Shown: in pieces, positions 17,819 through 26,284 of the stretch
How the letters are laid out: each line of letters opens with the position of its first letter
Numbering within the stretch: position 1 is the first letter of the stretch
NCBI RefSeq assembly: GCF_002087085.1
Contig: NZ_MWQY01000006.1
Span: 1-64,000, forward strand
Length of the DNA stretch: 64,000 nt
Reading direction: 5' to 3'
DNA from: Marispirochaeta aestuarii
Lineage (GTDB): Bacteria; Spirochaetota; Spirochaetia; JC444; Marispirochaetaceae
Translations under genes and position numbers: made by a program
Notes under the pieces: model-generated
The model's database searches: none
Told to the model about the DNA's origin: nothing
Seen by the model: the letters and a program-made list of their open reading frames with translations, nothing else

Positions 17819-18244
17819 TTACCAGGGCGGGAAAAAATATTCGATTATAAGCAGTGCAGGGAAAACCAGTACCAGCAGGCTTATCAGAAAAACCCGGGTC
17901 CGTCCCTTGAACAGATATGTTATGGATACCACCAGAAGAAAGGTATAGCCCAGAGCATTATTATTGCTGCCTCCGGACTCAATGAACGCGTAGGGCAGAA
18001 AAACAGCAACAAGAAAAAGATAGAAAAAAAGCATACCCTCTGCGGCTTCGGATTTAACTCTATCCACAACAAAAGAAGCCGACGCAGCGGCAACCAACAG
18101 CAACCATTTGATACTCAGATACAGAGGAAAGCCCGCAACCAGGTTCCCGATTATACTGATAACTGACAGAGAAATACAGAAAATGAGAAGTATGGAATAC
18201 AGGCGCTGTTCAATTGTCGAAAAAAAGGAGGTTCGTCTCATCAT
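17819..18244 (-). CDS. Membrane sensor half of the split diguanylate cyclase
   Basis: 141 residues with about five hydrophobic helices and little outside the membrane, ending FFPPW and a TAA at 17821-17819. A -1 shift at 17831-17837 would continue as PALVRDYPRTAQYIDRM into the GGDEF half, which supports one original gene. It has a strong promoter at 18269-18296. It is either a recently broken gene, a single-base sequencing deletion in the six-T run, or a product of recoding. Confidence 0.75.
   Translation of the reverse strand: MMRRTSFFSTIEQRLYSILLIFCISLSVISIIGNLVAGFPLYLSIKWLLLVAAASASFVVDRVKSEAAEGMLFFYLFLVAVFLPYAFIESGGSNNNALGYTFLLVVSITYLFKGRTRVFLISLLVLVFPALLIIEYFFPPW
17831..17837 (-). other. 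T TTT TTC slippery heptamer at the frame junction
   Basis: On the minus strand the zero-frame codons are TAT TTT TTC CCG CCC TGG TAA. The T-TTT-TTC heptamer is of the X-XXY-YYZ form, and slipping back one base gives CCC GCC CTG GTA, exactly the frame of the GGDEF half. The zero-frame stop comes four codons after the heptamer. Only a weak GGGA-CTA-TCCC hairpin follows, and no upstream Shine-Dalgarno-like stimulator is seen. Confidence 0.55.
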
Positions 18245-18268
18245 CTGCTCACCGGCGAGTTTATACCC

Positions 18269-18296
18269 AGTATAGACGACCCGGATTAATTGTCAA
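18269..18296 (-). promoter_or_regulatory. Sigma-70 promoter for the split cyclase
   Basis: On the minus strand, a consensus TTGACA (18296-18291) is followed after 16 bp by TATACT (18274-18269), 25 bp before the start codon at 18244. It is one of the best promoter matches in the window, so the split gene is probably transcribed. Confidence 0.7.
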
Positions 18297-18364
18297 TCGA
18301 CCCGGGTCTGTACAATGCCTATTGACACTGTTACCAAAATATTAGCATTAGTAAAACAGAAAAG

Positions 18365-19441
18365 ATGGAAGAAACCTTCAATCTCCTGAACAACGCCTCA
18401 TCCCAGTTCGAGGCGGTTCTGCCGGAAATCGAGGACCTGAAAAAGGTCGCTGCCAATCCCGACGAGAATCGTGACACACGGATCGAAGCCTTCGAAGATA
18501 TCATCGCCTCAGAAGTCGGAGACACCCCTCTGGTCAGGGCCCGTAACCTTGAGCGGGAGGTGGGCCTGCGCCAGATCTTTCTCAAATTCGAGGGAGGCAA
18601 CCCTTCGGGGACCCAGAAGGACAGGATAGCCTTTGCCCAGGTCCTGGACGCCCTGCGCCGGGGGTATGACACAATAGTCATCGCCACATGCGGAAACTAC
18701 GGCGCCGCCATGAGTTTCGCCTGTTCCCTGGCAGGGATACGCTGCAGAGTCTACATACCCGAGAAGTACCACACCAACCGGATTGAAGAGATGCGCAAAT
18801 TCGATCCCGAAATTATCCGGGTCCCCGGGGATTACGAAAATGCCGTGGAGGTCTCCTCGACAGACGCCCGGCGTCTCGAATTCTACGACGCCAACCCCGG
18901 AGGAGACAATACGGACCTGCAGATCCGGGCATACGGTTCAATAGCAGAGGAGATTTACGATGAACTGCGGGACGCCCCAGCGGTGATCTCCATTCCGGTC
19001 TCCAATGGCACAACCCTGGCGGGTATTTACCGGGGATTCATGAATCTCTACCGCCGGGGAAAAACCTCCAGGGTGCCGCGAATTTTCGCAGGTTCCTCCC
19101 ACGGAAAGAATCCCATTATCCGTGCGGTGGTAAAGAACCTGCCCCACTGCGAAGACCTCAATCCGGGCCGCATCAGGGAGTCGGTTACCAACGAACCCCT
19201 GATAAACTGGCACTCCATCGACGGAGAACAGGCCCTCATCTCAATCCGCAATTCCGGAGGCGTGGCTGGCTTTGCATCGGATAAGTCCATGCGGGATTAT
19301 TCCAGGCTCATCCGTCAGACCGAAGGCTTTCACGTGCTGCCGGCTTCCACCGCGGGACTTGCCTCGATGATCGAGTCTCATAAAAAGGTTCCCCTGGGGA
19401 ATGACCGCTATGTTGTTGTCCTTACGGGGAGAAAATCTTGA
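18365..19441 (+). CDS. PLP-dependent enzyme, threonine synthase-like
   Basis: This 358-residue fold-type II PLP enzyme resembles threonine synthase and related ammonia-lyases. The PLP lysine is probably K85 (NPSGTQKDR), followed by the substrate loop ATCGNYGAA and the phosphate-binding loop PVSNGTTLAG. It is shorter than classical threonine synthase and starts an operon whose next genes overlap it, so it probably acts on an amino acid in the same pathway as the DgcN/DgcA-type proteins. A TTGACA at 18322-18327 lies upstream, but its -10 is unclear. The reaction cannot be fixed from sequence. Confidence 0.82.
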   Translation: MEETFNLLNNASSQFEAVLPEIEDLKKVAANPDENRDTRIEAFEDIIASEVGDTPLVRARNLEREVGLRQIFLKFEGGNPSGTQKDRIAFAQVLDALRRGYDTIVIATCGNYGAAMSFACSLAGIRCRVYIPEKYHTNRIEEMRKFDPEIIRVPGDYENAVEVSSTDARRLEFYDANPGGDNTDLQIRAYGSIAEEIYDELRDAPAVISIPVSNGTTLAGIYRGFMNLYRRGKTSRVPRIFAGSSHGKNPIIRAVVKNLPHCEDLNPGRIRESVTNEPLINWHSIDGEQALISIRNSGGVAGFASDKSMRDYSRLIRQTEGFHVLPASTAGLASMIESHKKVPLGNDRYVVVLTGRKS

Positions 19442-20517
19442 GCACACAAGCATTGAACGCCATCGTCTTCTGCGAAGGGGCCTTCGCCACTACCTATGGC
19501 AAGACCGCCCACGGCCTCGTCCGCTTTACCCGACGCTACCGCGTATGCGCGGTAATCGATTCGACCCTGTCCGGCCGGGATGCAGGGGAGTTTCTGGATG
19601 CCAGGCCTTCGGGAATCCCCATTGCAGCCAACGTTGCCGAGGCCCTTGAAGCTGCGGAAAAAGCGGGACGGCCCGCGAGCCACTTTGTTGTGGGTATTGC
19701 GGTGGAGGGCCGTCAGCTTCCGGAGAGTCTTGTAACTGCCGCCTCCGAGGCCCTTCAGGCGGGACTCCATATCGATTCCGGGCTGCACGTGTTTCTCTCC
19801 GAATATCAGCCCCTGGCACAGCTCGCCGCTTCCCGGAGACTAAAAATCCGGGATATCCGGAAGCCCCCGGCCGTGGAGGATCTCCACTTCTTCTCCGGCC
19901 GCATAGAAGAGGTTGGCGCCTTCCGAACCGCAGTCCTGGGAACCGACTCGGCCATCGGGAAACGTACCACAGCATGGCTGCTTATCCGGGACCTCGAAAA
20001 GCGGGGACTATCCGCGGAACTCATCGGTACCGGACAGACCGCCTGGATGCAGGGAGCCGAGTACTCCCTGGTTATGGACTCCCTGATCAACGACTTTGTC
20101 GCAGGCGAGATAGAGCACGCAGTACTCAGCGCCTGGGAACAAAAACAGCCGGCACATATCATCATTGAGGGACAGGGGAGCCTCATGAATCCCGCCTTCC
20201 CGGGAGGCTTCGAAATCCTGGCCGCCGCGCGGCCCCACTTCATCGTACTGCAGCATGCCCCGGCACGCAGGGAATATGACGGGTTCCCCGGATATCCGCT
20301 GCACCCCCTGGCCACCCAGATTCAGGCTCTGGAGCTTATCTCAGGAAAAAAGGTTATCGCCATCAGCGTGAACCATCAGGGTATGACGCGGGAGGAGGTA
20401 CCCGGGGTGTGCCGCAGTATCGAGAATGAGACGGGACTCCCCTGCTGCGATCCCCTGGTGGACGGGTCCGATATCCTGGTTGACGCCATCCTCGAAGCGG
20501 CAAAATCGTGCAGATAA
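19438..20517 (+). CDS. DUF1611 family protein (DgcN-like)
   Basis: This 359-residue protein has the two-part DUF1611 layout: an N-terminal Rossmann-like domain (AIVFCEGAFATTYGKTAHGL), and a C-terminal P-loop domain with GTDSAIGKRTTAW near residue 167 and IIEGQGSLMNPAF near 241. Relatives next to an enolase-superfamily enzyme have been named DgcN and assigned D-glutamate N-acylation; that assignment is from memory and is transferred only tentatively here. It starts with TTG overlapping the upstream stop, and its end overlaps the next gene, so all three are translationally coupled. Confidence 0.82.
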   Translation: MSTQALNAIVFCEGAFATTYGKTAHGLVRFTRRYRVCAVIDSTLSGRDAGEFLDARPSGIPIAANVAEALEAAEKAGRPASHFVVGIAVEGRQLPESLVTAASEALQAGLHIDSGLHVFLSEYQPLAQLAASRRLKIRDIRKPPAVEDLHFFSGRIEEVGAFRTAVLGTDSAIGKRTTAWLLIRDLEKRGLSAELIGTGQTAWMQGAEYSLVMDSLINDFVAGEIEHAVLSAWEQKQPAHIIIEGQGSLMNPAFPGGFEILAAARPHFIVLQHAPARREYDGFPGYPLHPLATQIQALELISGKKVIAISVNHQGMTREEVPGVCRSIENETGLPCCDPLVDGSDILVDAILEAAKSCR

Positions 20518-21578
20518 GGCGAACCGCCACCGCAGGCCTCACTCTGCCTCTGAAGCATCCCTACAGCATCGCCTACCAGAACATAAGCGAGGCAAAGGTG
20601 ATTTTTCTGCGTATCGAGACCCGGGACGGTATCAACGGTTTCGGCTGCGCCTCGCCGGAGGAGGCAATCACCGGTGAGAATTTCGACGCCGCCCGGGAGC
20701 TTCTGGAAGGAGAAATACGGGAACATCTGAAAGGCCAGGACCCCCTGCGCCGGGGAATGATCCTGGCCCGCCTTGCGGAATCTACGGCAAGGTTTCCCTC
20801 CGTGCGGGGTGCGGTGGACATGGCGCTCCTGGATATCCTGGGAAAAAAGGCGCGTCTTCCTGTCTGGCAGCTTTTCGGTGGCTTCAGGCGCAGTATCGAA
20901 ACAAGCATCACCCTGGGCATCGCCCCCCTGGATGAGACCCTCCGGATGGCACGGGAGCTTCTGAAGCAGGGCTTCCGAATACTGAAACTGAAAGGGGGGC
21001 TCTTGGTGGAGGAGGATGCGGAAAAACTCAACCGCCTCCGGGAAATCGCCGGCCCGAAGGCGGTGCTGCGTTTTGACGCCAACCAGGGCTACAGCGTCGC
21101 CGAAGCCCTGAGGCTGCTGGAGCTGGCGGCACCGGCGGAGATCGAGATCCTGGAACAGCCCACCCCGAGAAACTCCCCCACCCTGCTGGGTCACGTAACC
21201 CAGCTCCTGGCTGTTCCGGTAATGGCGGATGAGAGCATTCAGACCCTCCATGAGGCCTTTCACCTGGCCAGGGAGGAACTGGTGGATATGGTGAACATCA
21301 AGCTTACCAAGGTGGGAGGGTTTACCGCGGCCCGCAGAATAGACGCCGTCGCCCAGGCTGCCGGAATAGAATCCATGGTGGGCTGCATGGACGAGCCAGC
21401 CCTGGGAGTCGCTGCAGGGCTGCACTTCGCCCTCTCCCACGAGAATGTGCGCTATGCGGACCTGGACAGTTTCCTGGACCTGGAGGACGATCCCAGCTCC
21501 GGGGCGGTACGTTTGAAAAAGGGAATGCTCATTCCCCGCAGCGCCCCGGGCTTCGGTTCCAGTCCCGGGGTATTCTAG
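20508..21578 (+). CDS. Enolase-superfamily dipeptide epimerase / DgcA-like
   Basis: This 356-residue member of the muconate-lactonising/enolase superfamily carries the complete dipeptide-epimerase set: K160 and K162 (LKLKGG), metal ligands D190 (RFDANQGY), E216 (EILEQP) and D241 (MADES), and K265/K268 (NIKLTKVGG). This fits L-Ala-D/L-Glu epimerases. Alternatively, beside a DUF1611 partner, it may be a DgcA-type enzyme of D-glutamate breakdown. It starts with GTG ten bases inside the DUF1611 gene. Its stop overlaps the stop of a convergent small gene. Confidence 0.88.
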   Translation: MQIRRTATAGLTLPLKHPYSIAYQNISEAKVIFLRIETRDGINGFGCASPEEAITGENFDAARELLEGEIREHLKGQDPLRRGMILARLAESTARFPSVRGAVDMALLDILGKKARLPVWQLFGGFRRSIETSITLGIAPLDETLRMARELLKQGFRILKLKGGLLVEEDAEKLNRLREIAGPKAVLRFDANQGYSVAEALRLLELAAPAEIEILEQPTPRNSPTLLGHVTQLLAVPVMADESIQTLHEAFHLAREELVDMVNIKLTKVGGFTAARRIDAVAQAAGIESMVGCMDEPALGVAAGLHFALSHENVRYADLDSFLDLEDDPSSGAVRLKKGMLIPRSAPGFGSSPGVF

Positions 21579-21871
21579 GCATCCAGAAACTTTCCCTCAT
21601 GTTCCAGCCGCAGAAGCAGATGATCAACCTCGTTCAGAGCTTCGATGCCGTGCTGATTGAATCTGCTGCGAAGCTCCTCCAGGTCCGGCAGTTCCTCGTT
21701 TGTGTAGCGCTCGATGGCCTCCCTGGCTTTGGCAGCGTGGTGCACCTGGAGAGACTCCTTGATGTAGTTGATAATGAGCTTCTTGCTCGTGGTACGCAGC
21801 TCCTGCCGGTTTACGAGCTCGATAATTGAATAGGTAATCTGCAGTAAGCGTTCTTCCGAAGCGATATACAC
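21575..21871 (-). CDS. Small conserved-looking hypothetical protein
   Basis: 98 residues, mostly helical and charged, with no signal peptide or cysteine. The start appears to be GTG at 21871 with AAGGAAGG right against it, which is unusually close, so the true start may be a few codons later. Its stop overlaps the dgcA-like stop on the other strand. It lies just after mutM on the same strand and may be co-transcribed. Family not recognised. Confidence 0.55.
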   Translation of the reverse strand: MYIASEERLLQITYSIIELVNRQELRTTSKKLIINYIKESLQVHHAAKAREAIERYTNEELPDLEELRSRFNQHGIEALNEVDHLLLRLEHEGKFLDA

Positions 21872-21906
21872 CTTCCTTTAAGGAAAACAGCGGACCGTCT
21901 TCCCTC

Positions 21907-22761
21907 TTACAGTGTAGCATGTTCCGGCGCTTTCATCAGCAGAGGCTGGCAGACGGGGCAAAAATGGGTCGATCTCTGGGCAACGATAATACGCTCCACC
22001 GGGGCAGAGCAGCGGGGACAGGGCTTTCCGGTTCGCCGAAAGACCTGCAGGGAGGAGGCGTTTCTCCCGTAGCGGCCGGAACTGGAAAAGTTGGATTCCC
22101 CATCCCCCAGTGATGTACCCCTGTTCCGTATGCCCCGGTCGAGGACCTCCCGGATACAGCGGAGCAGATTCTCCGACGCAGGCCGGTCCAGAGTATTCGC
22201 CGGAATCAGGGGATGCAGCCCGGCGGCAAAGAGGCTTTCGTCGGCGTAGATATTTCCCAGACCGGCGATAAATCCCTGGTCCAGCAGCAGAGCCTTCAGC
22301 GCCCTTTTGCGGGATGCATGGCGGGAGAAGAACAGCTCCGTAGTCAGGTCGGGATCGAAGGGTTCCGGTCCCAGGGAGTCAAAGATCCTCTCCGGTTCCT
22401 CCGTCAGAACCATTCGACCGAACTTGCGGGTGTCATGGAACACGAGACTCCCCGTATCAAGGAAAAAAATAAGCCTGTCGTGGGGGTCCGAAGCAGCCAG
22501 CTCTTCAGAAAGAGTCAGTCCCCCGGTCATGCGAAAATGAATGACCAGGCTTAAATTTCCATCAAGGTCTATAGAGAGATATTTCCCCCGCCGGCGAATA
22601 CCGCAAACCCTGCGCCCCCGGATCAAGCTGCGGAACTCCCCGGGAGAAGGAGACTGAATGCTGCGGTCCCAGAAGATCCGCACGTCTGTAATCCGCCTGC
22701 CCGGGAGCCCCAGGGAGATCAGGTCTCGTCGAAGGGTCTCTATCTCCGGAAGTTCGGGCAT
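21907..22761 (-). CDS. mutM: Formamidopyrimidine-DNA glycosylase
   Basis: This 284-residue base-excision repair enzyme removes oxidised purines such as 8-oxoguanine and nicks the strand. The catalytic N-terminus is MPELPEIETLRRDL; proline after the initiator Met is the nucleophile and E3 assists. The conserved lysine lies in RRGKYLSIDL, the helix-two-turn-helix in FIAGLGNIYADESLF, and the C-terminal zinc finger in CPRCSAP then HFCPVC. The frame is open to 22824, but the Pro2 requirement and an AGAGGAG site fix the start at 22761. Confidence 0.96.
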   Translation of the reverse strand: MPELPEIETLRRDLISLGLPGRRITDVRIFWDRSIQSPSPGEFRSLIRGRRVCGIRRRGKYLSIDLDGNLSLVIHFRMTGGLTLSEELAASDPHDRLIFFLDTGSLVFHDTRKFGRMVLTEEPERIFDSLGPEPFDPDLTTELFFSRHASRKRALKALLLDQGFIAGLGNIYADESLFAAGLHPLIPANTLDRPASENLLRCIREVLDRGIRNRGTSLGDGESNFSSSGRYGRNASSLQVFRRTGKPCPRCSAPVERIIVAQRSTHFCPVCQPLLMKAPEHATL

Positions 22762-22878
22762 CTCGCTTCTTCTCCTCTTTGCAGTATCTACCGATAAAGA
22801 TATATGCGACAAGAAATAAAACAAGGAAAATTTTCCTGAAGATATGAAAAAGCGGAGAAAGGAGAATATAGTAGAACT

Positions 22879-23742
22879 ATGAACCCTGAATACAGAAGAC
22901 TGTTACCGATCCTGCTGCTCCTCCTTACAGGAGGGCTTCAGGTTTTCGCCTTCAATGTACACGACCAGATAATCTCCCCGGCCCAGAAACTTAAGGGCGC
23001 GCCCTACTCCTTCGGTGACGAGGGACCCCGGGCCTTCGACTGCTCCGGCCTGGTCTATTATCTTTACAAACCCTATATCCCCTCCATTCCAAGGACATCC
23101 CGGGATTACCGCAATTTCGGCAGTCCCGTTGACAGTGAAGAGCTGCTTCCCGGGGATCTTCTCCTGTTCGCTACAACCAATAACCGGGGGATCGTCTCCC
23201 ACGTTGCCATCTATATCGGTCAGGAGTCGGTTATCCATGCCGTCTCCAACGGACCGGAGACGGGGGTAATCATCTCCAGGATCGACTCAGGCTACTGGCG
23301 ACGGACCTTCCATTCCGCCCGCAGGGTATTCGATGAATCCCTTCAGAACACCGACAGGGAACAGACCAGCATCGAGTTTGAACGGGGCCTCTACACCGGC
23401 CCCCTGAAAAACGGGGAACCCTCGGGGACAGGTACCATGCGCCTGAAAAACGGCGATACCTATCAGGGAGAGTTCCGGGACGGGCTCTTCCACGGCCAGG
23501 GCACCTACACCTGGAGCAGTGGAAAAAGCTACACCGGCCGGTTCGAGAAGGGCGAAATCCTGGAGACCAGTAAACAGGGAGGGGAATCCGAAACCTATAT
23601 GGAAAAGAAGGACTCCCCCTGGGAGACCTGGGATGGAGAGGTCTACGGAGACTTCAAGGAGTGGCGCGAACAGGAAGAGTCGGCTTTTGAAGCCTTCAAA
23701 GCCAGGGACAAAGCAGGAACTGCAGGAAATATGCCCAGATAG
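22879..23742 (+). CDS. Secreted NlpC/P60 peptidase with MORN repeats
   Basis: This 287-residue exported protein has a signal peptide (about 1-24), then an NlpC/P60 cysteine peptidase domain with C55 (FDCSGLVYYLY), H108 (VSHVAIYIG) and H120, which probably cuts cell-wall peptides. Residues about 168-230 hold three MORN repeats (YTGPLKNGEPSGTG, YQGEFRDGLFHGQG, YTGRFEKGE). The tail is charged. The peptidase-MORN fusion is unusual: MORN repeats are better known as lipid- or protein-binding scaffolds. No operon partner. Confidence 0.88.
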   Translation: MNPEYRRLLPILLLLLTGGLQVFAFNVHDQIISPAQKLKGAPYSFGDEGPRAFDCSGLVYYLYKPYIPSIPRTSRDYRNFGSPVDSEELLPGDLLLFATTNNRGIVSHVAIYIGQESVIHAVSNGPETGVIISRIDSGYWRRTFHSARRVFDESLQNTDREQTSIEFERGLYTGPLKNGEPSGTGTMRLKNGDTYQGEFRDGLFHGQGTYTWSSGKSYTGRFEKGEILETSKQGGESETYMEKKDSPWETWDGEVYGDFKEWREQEESAFEAFKARDKAGTAGNMPR

Positions 23743-23845
23743 CGGTGCCAGCTGATGGCATGGGTCCGGGTCTTTTCTCTGGTGGGTATGCTGTTTAAAA
23801 ACAAGGGATGGCAGAAACTGGAACGCAAGGGCTTTGAAAGAAAAA

Positions 23846-23884
23846 GCTGAACCGGAAATCCCTCAAAGGGCCCTCCGGTTCAGC
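23846..23884 (-). terminator. Rho-independent terminator of the second chemoreceptor
   Basis: Arms GCTGAACCGGA (23846-23856) and TCCGGTTCAGC (23874-23884) pair perfectly over 11 bp. On the minus strand the stem is followed by TTTTTCTTT. It lies 29 bp after the chemoreceptor stop. Confidence 0.85.
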
Positions 23885-23912
23885 GCCGTATTCCATCAGA
23901 CAGAACTACTCT

Positions 23913-26201
23913 TTACTTTCCTTCGTCCTTATCTTCTTTCTCGTCTTCCGGGGTCATCTCTTCCAGGTACCCCTCGTCGTCGTCCTCTGTCGCCGAATCA
24001 TCTTCAGTCCGGCTTTCGTCTGTTTCTTCCGTATCTTCCGCCGGTCCCCCGGCATCGGCCATTTCCGCCTCCCTGGCGGCTTCGACTTCATCGTCCGTCA
24101 GGAAAAACTTGGTTGTTTCATCCTTGACCAGCCGGATACTTTCGGTGTTTTCATCTGAAAGCTCAACGATATTGGAGACTGCCCGGTTGATCTCACCGGT
24201 TCCACGGGAGATTTCGTCGATGGCATTTTTCACCTCTTCGCTGATGGCGTTCAGGCTCGTTATAACCTCGAGAATCTGGGCATTACCCTGGTTCATCTCT
24301 TCTGATCCGGAACGGACGGTTTCCGTTATCTGGGTCATTCCGGCCAGGATTCCCAGCAGCTGCTCACCACCGGTGGACTGCTCCTCCATGGCGGAACGGA
24401 TTTCTTCGAAGACCCGCTGTACCCCGTCAATGGATCCGGTAATCCGGCCAAAGGCTTCGTTGGTATCCCCGGAAATGCTGACAATCTGTCCCACCGCCTG
24501 GGTGACGTCCTTGAGTCTTCCTTTGACAATTTTTGCCTGGGCGGAGGCATTTTCCGCCAGGTTTCGAATTTCGTCCGCAACTACCGAGAATCCCGCCCCC
24601 GCCTCTCCGGCGTGGGCTGCTTCGATGGCAGCGTTCATGGCGAGCAGGTTTGTCTGAGAGGCGATATTGGCGATAACAGTATTTGCCTCGCCCAGGGCAT
24701 CGGACATTCCGGCAATCTCCCGAATAAGTCCAACCATTTTATCCAGCTGGTCCTTGCCGTTTTTGGAGACATCCTCCAGGGCCTTTACCTCTTCCGAAGC
24801 CTTGGCTGTGGTTGTACTGATCACCCGCACGCTCTGGACCATCTCCTCCACCGCGGTGGAAGACTGGGTAACGCTCTCTGCCTGCCGCTCGATGGAGTTC
24901 CCCAGGGACTCGACATTCTTGGTCATCTGCTCAACCGTCGCGGAAGTCTGGGTAATACTGACCGACTGGTTCGCAATCTGGGCCCGGGTGCTCTCGATAT
25001 TGGCGTTTATCTGATTGATGGCCGCTGCGGTCTCCTGAACATTCGTCGAAAGATCGTGGCCGCCCCTTTCAAGAACATCCATCTTTTCACGGACCTGGGT
25101 TACCAGGCTGCGAAGGGCCATCATCAGACGGTTGAACCTGCGGCTTATATCCGTGAACTCGTCATTACCCTTCTCCGGAGCCTGGACGGTCAGGTTTCCT
25201 GTGGCTGCGATCTGCAGAAGCCCGGCGAGACCGTGGATTCGTTTTATCAGGAAGCTCCGGATAAAGAGGATCAGAAGGGCAATCATAATCGTAACGGCAA
25301 CTACAGCACTGATCATCAGCATCCTGATAACCCGCACCGCCGGAGCGGACATCTCCTTCTGGCTCATGCTGACGGCGGATATCCAGGGGATCGAGCCGGT
25401 GGCGGGAGAGAAAACAAGGAGTCTGTCCTCACCGTTAAAGGTATAGCGGGCGACCCGTCGGTTGGCGAAATTGGCAGCGGATTTCTCCTGGATCATTAAA
25501 AAGAACTCTTCATTCGAAACGTCCGTTCCAATTATTTCGTTATTTGGATGGGAGACCATTATTCCATCGGTGGTCACGAGAAAGGGATATCCCGTTTCAC
25601 CGAACTGCATCGGCGATATATAGATGGAGCTGAAGGTCGCCAGATTCAGAACAGCGATCAACGTACCCTGTTCATCCCTCTCGTTAAAAACCCGCACCGC
25701 GTAGTAGATAACCGGCTTGCCGGAGAAGGGTGACTCGGAGGGAATAAAATCCACAGGATATGCAGCCCCTCCTTCAATCTCATTCCAGATACGGGTACCC
25801 CGCATGGATTTTCCGATCTGCGAATCATCCGCAGCAGCCAGGACGGTTCCATTTGTATCGACCATCAGAGCGGCGTCCAGTATCTGCAGGTTCGAATTCA
25901 GAATACGCAGCAGGCCCTGGGCTTCGTTGAAATTCCCGGTAACAAATGCCTCCGCATATTTGGTGTTAAGAAGATGTGCCTTCAGTATTCGCTCAACAAG
26001 GCGAGTCTGAAATTCAACCAGATGCCGAATGGCCTTTACCTCGCTCTCAAAACCCTGGATCTGTACATCGTCGATATCGGTACTCAGTCGACCGCCGATG
26101 GTTATCAGCATACCGGCAAATACTACGACAAGAAGGATTACAGTTATAAGAGAAACCCAGGCAGAAATGCCGAATCGGGATGTTACGTTTCGTCGTCGCA
26201 T
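23913..26201 (-). CDS. Methyl-accepting chemotaxis protein with acidic tail
   Basis: This 762-residue chemoreceptor has TM1 at about 12-36, a Cache-like periplasmic region (about 40-300; [22 protein letters not shown]), TM2 at about 305-328, HAMP, and a signalling domain with [25 protein letters not shown] at the tip. After the signalling domain comes a tail of about 60 residues dominated by Glu and Asp ([14 protein letters not shown] and onward), without an obvious CheR-binding pentapeptide. A GGAGG site six bases before the ATG at 26201 favours that start over 26231. Ligand unknown. Confidence 0.9.
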   Translation of the reverse strand: MRRRNVTSRFGISAWVSLITVILLVVVFAGMLITIGGRLSTDIDDVQIQGFESEVKAIRHLVEFQTRLVERILKAHLLNTKYAEAFVTGNFNEAQGLLRILNSNLQILDAALMVDTNGTVLAAADDSQIGKSMRGTRIWNEIEGGAAYPVDFIPSESPFSGKPVIYYAVRVFNERDEQGTLIAVLNLATFSSIYISPMQFGETGYPFLVTTDGIMVSHPNNEIIGTDVSNEEFFLMIQEKSAANFANRRVARYTFNGEDRLLVFSPATGSIPWISAVSMSQKEMSAPAVRVIRMLMISAVVAVTIMIALLILFIRSFLIKRIHGLAGLLQIAATGNLTVQAPEKGNDEFTDISRRFNRLMMALRSLVTQVREKMDVLERGGHDLSTNVQETAAAINQINANIESTRAQIANQSVSITQTSATVEQMTKNVESLGNSIERQAESVTQSSTAVEEMVQSVRVISTTTAKASEEVKALEDVSKNGKDQLDKMVGLIREIAGMSDALGEANTVIANIASQTNLLAMNAAIEAAHAGEAGAGFSVVADEIRNLAENASAQAKIVKGRLKDVTQAVGQIVSISGDTNEAFGRITGSIDGVQRVFEEIRSAMEEQSTGGEQLLGILAGMTQITETVRSGSEEMNQGNAQILEVITSLNAISEEVKNAIDEISRGTGEINRAVSNIVELSDENTESIRLVKDETTKFFLTDDEVEAAREAEMADAGGPAEDTEETDESRTEDDSATEDDDEGYLEEMTPEDEKEDKDEGK

Positions 26202-26284
26202 CAAATTCCTCCAAAATAGGGATACTAGCAAATATTCTAAATCGAAAAGCCAGAACAGGCAACGAATAAAATGCAGGTATCAGT

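Noticed and set aside
20376-21440. 354-codon minus-strand open frame
   Set aside because: Antisense to the dipeptide epimerase gene, whose active-site residues are all present on the other strand.
23755-23850. 31-codon plus-strand frame after the NlpC/P60 gene
   Set aside because: No ribosome site, and its end runs into the terminator stem of the convergent chemoreceptor gene.
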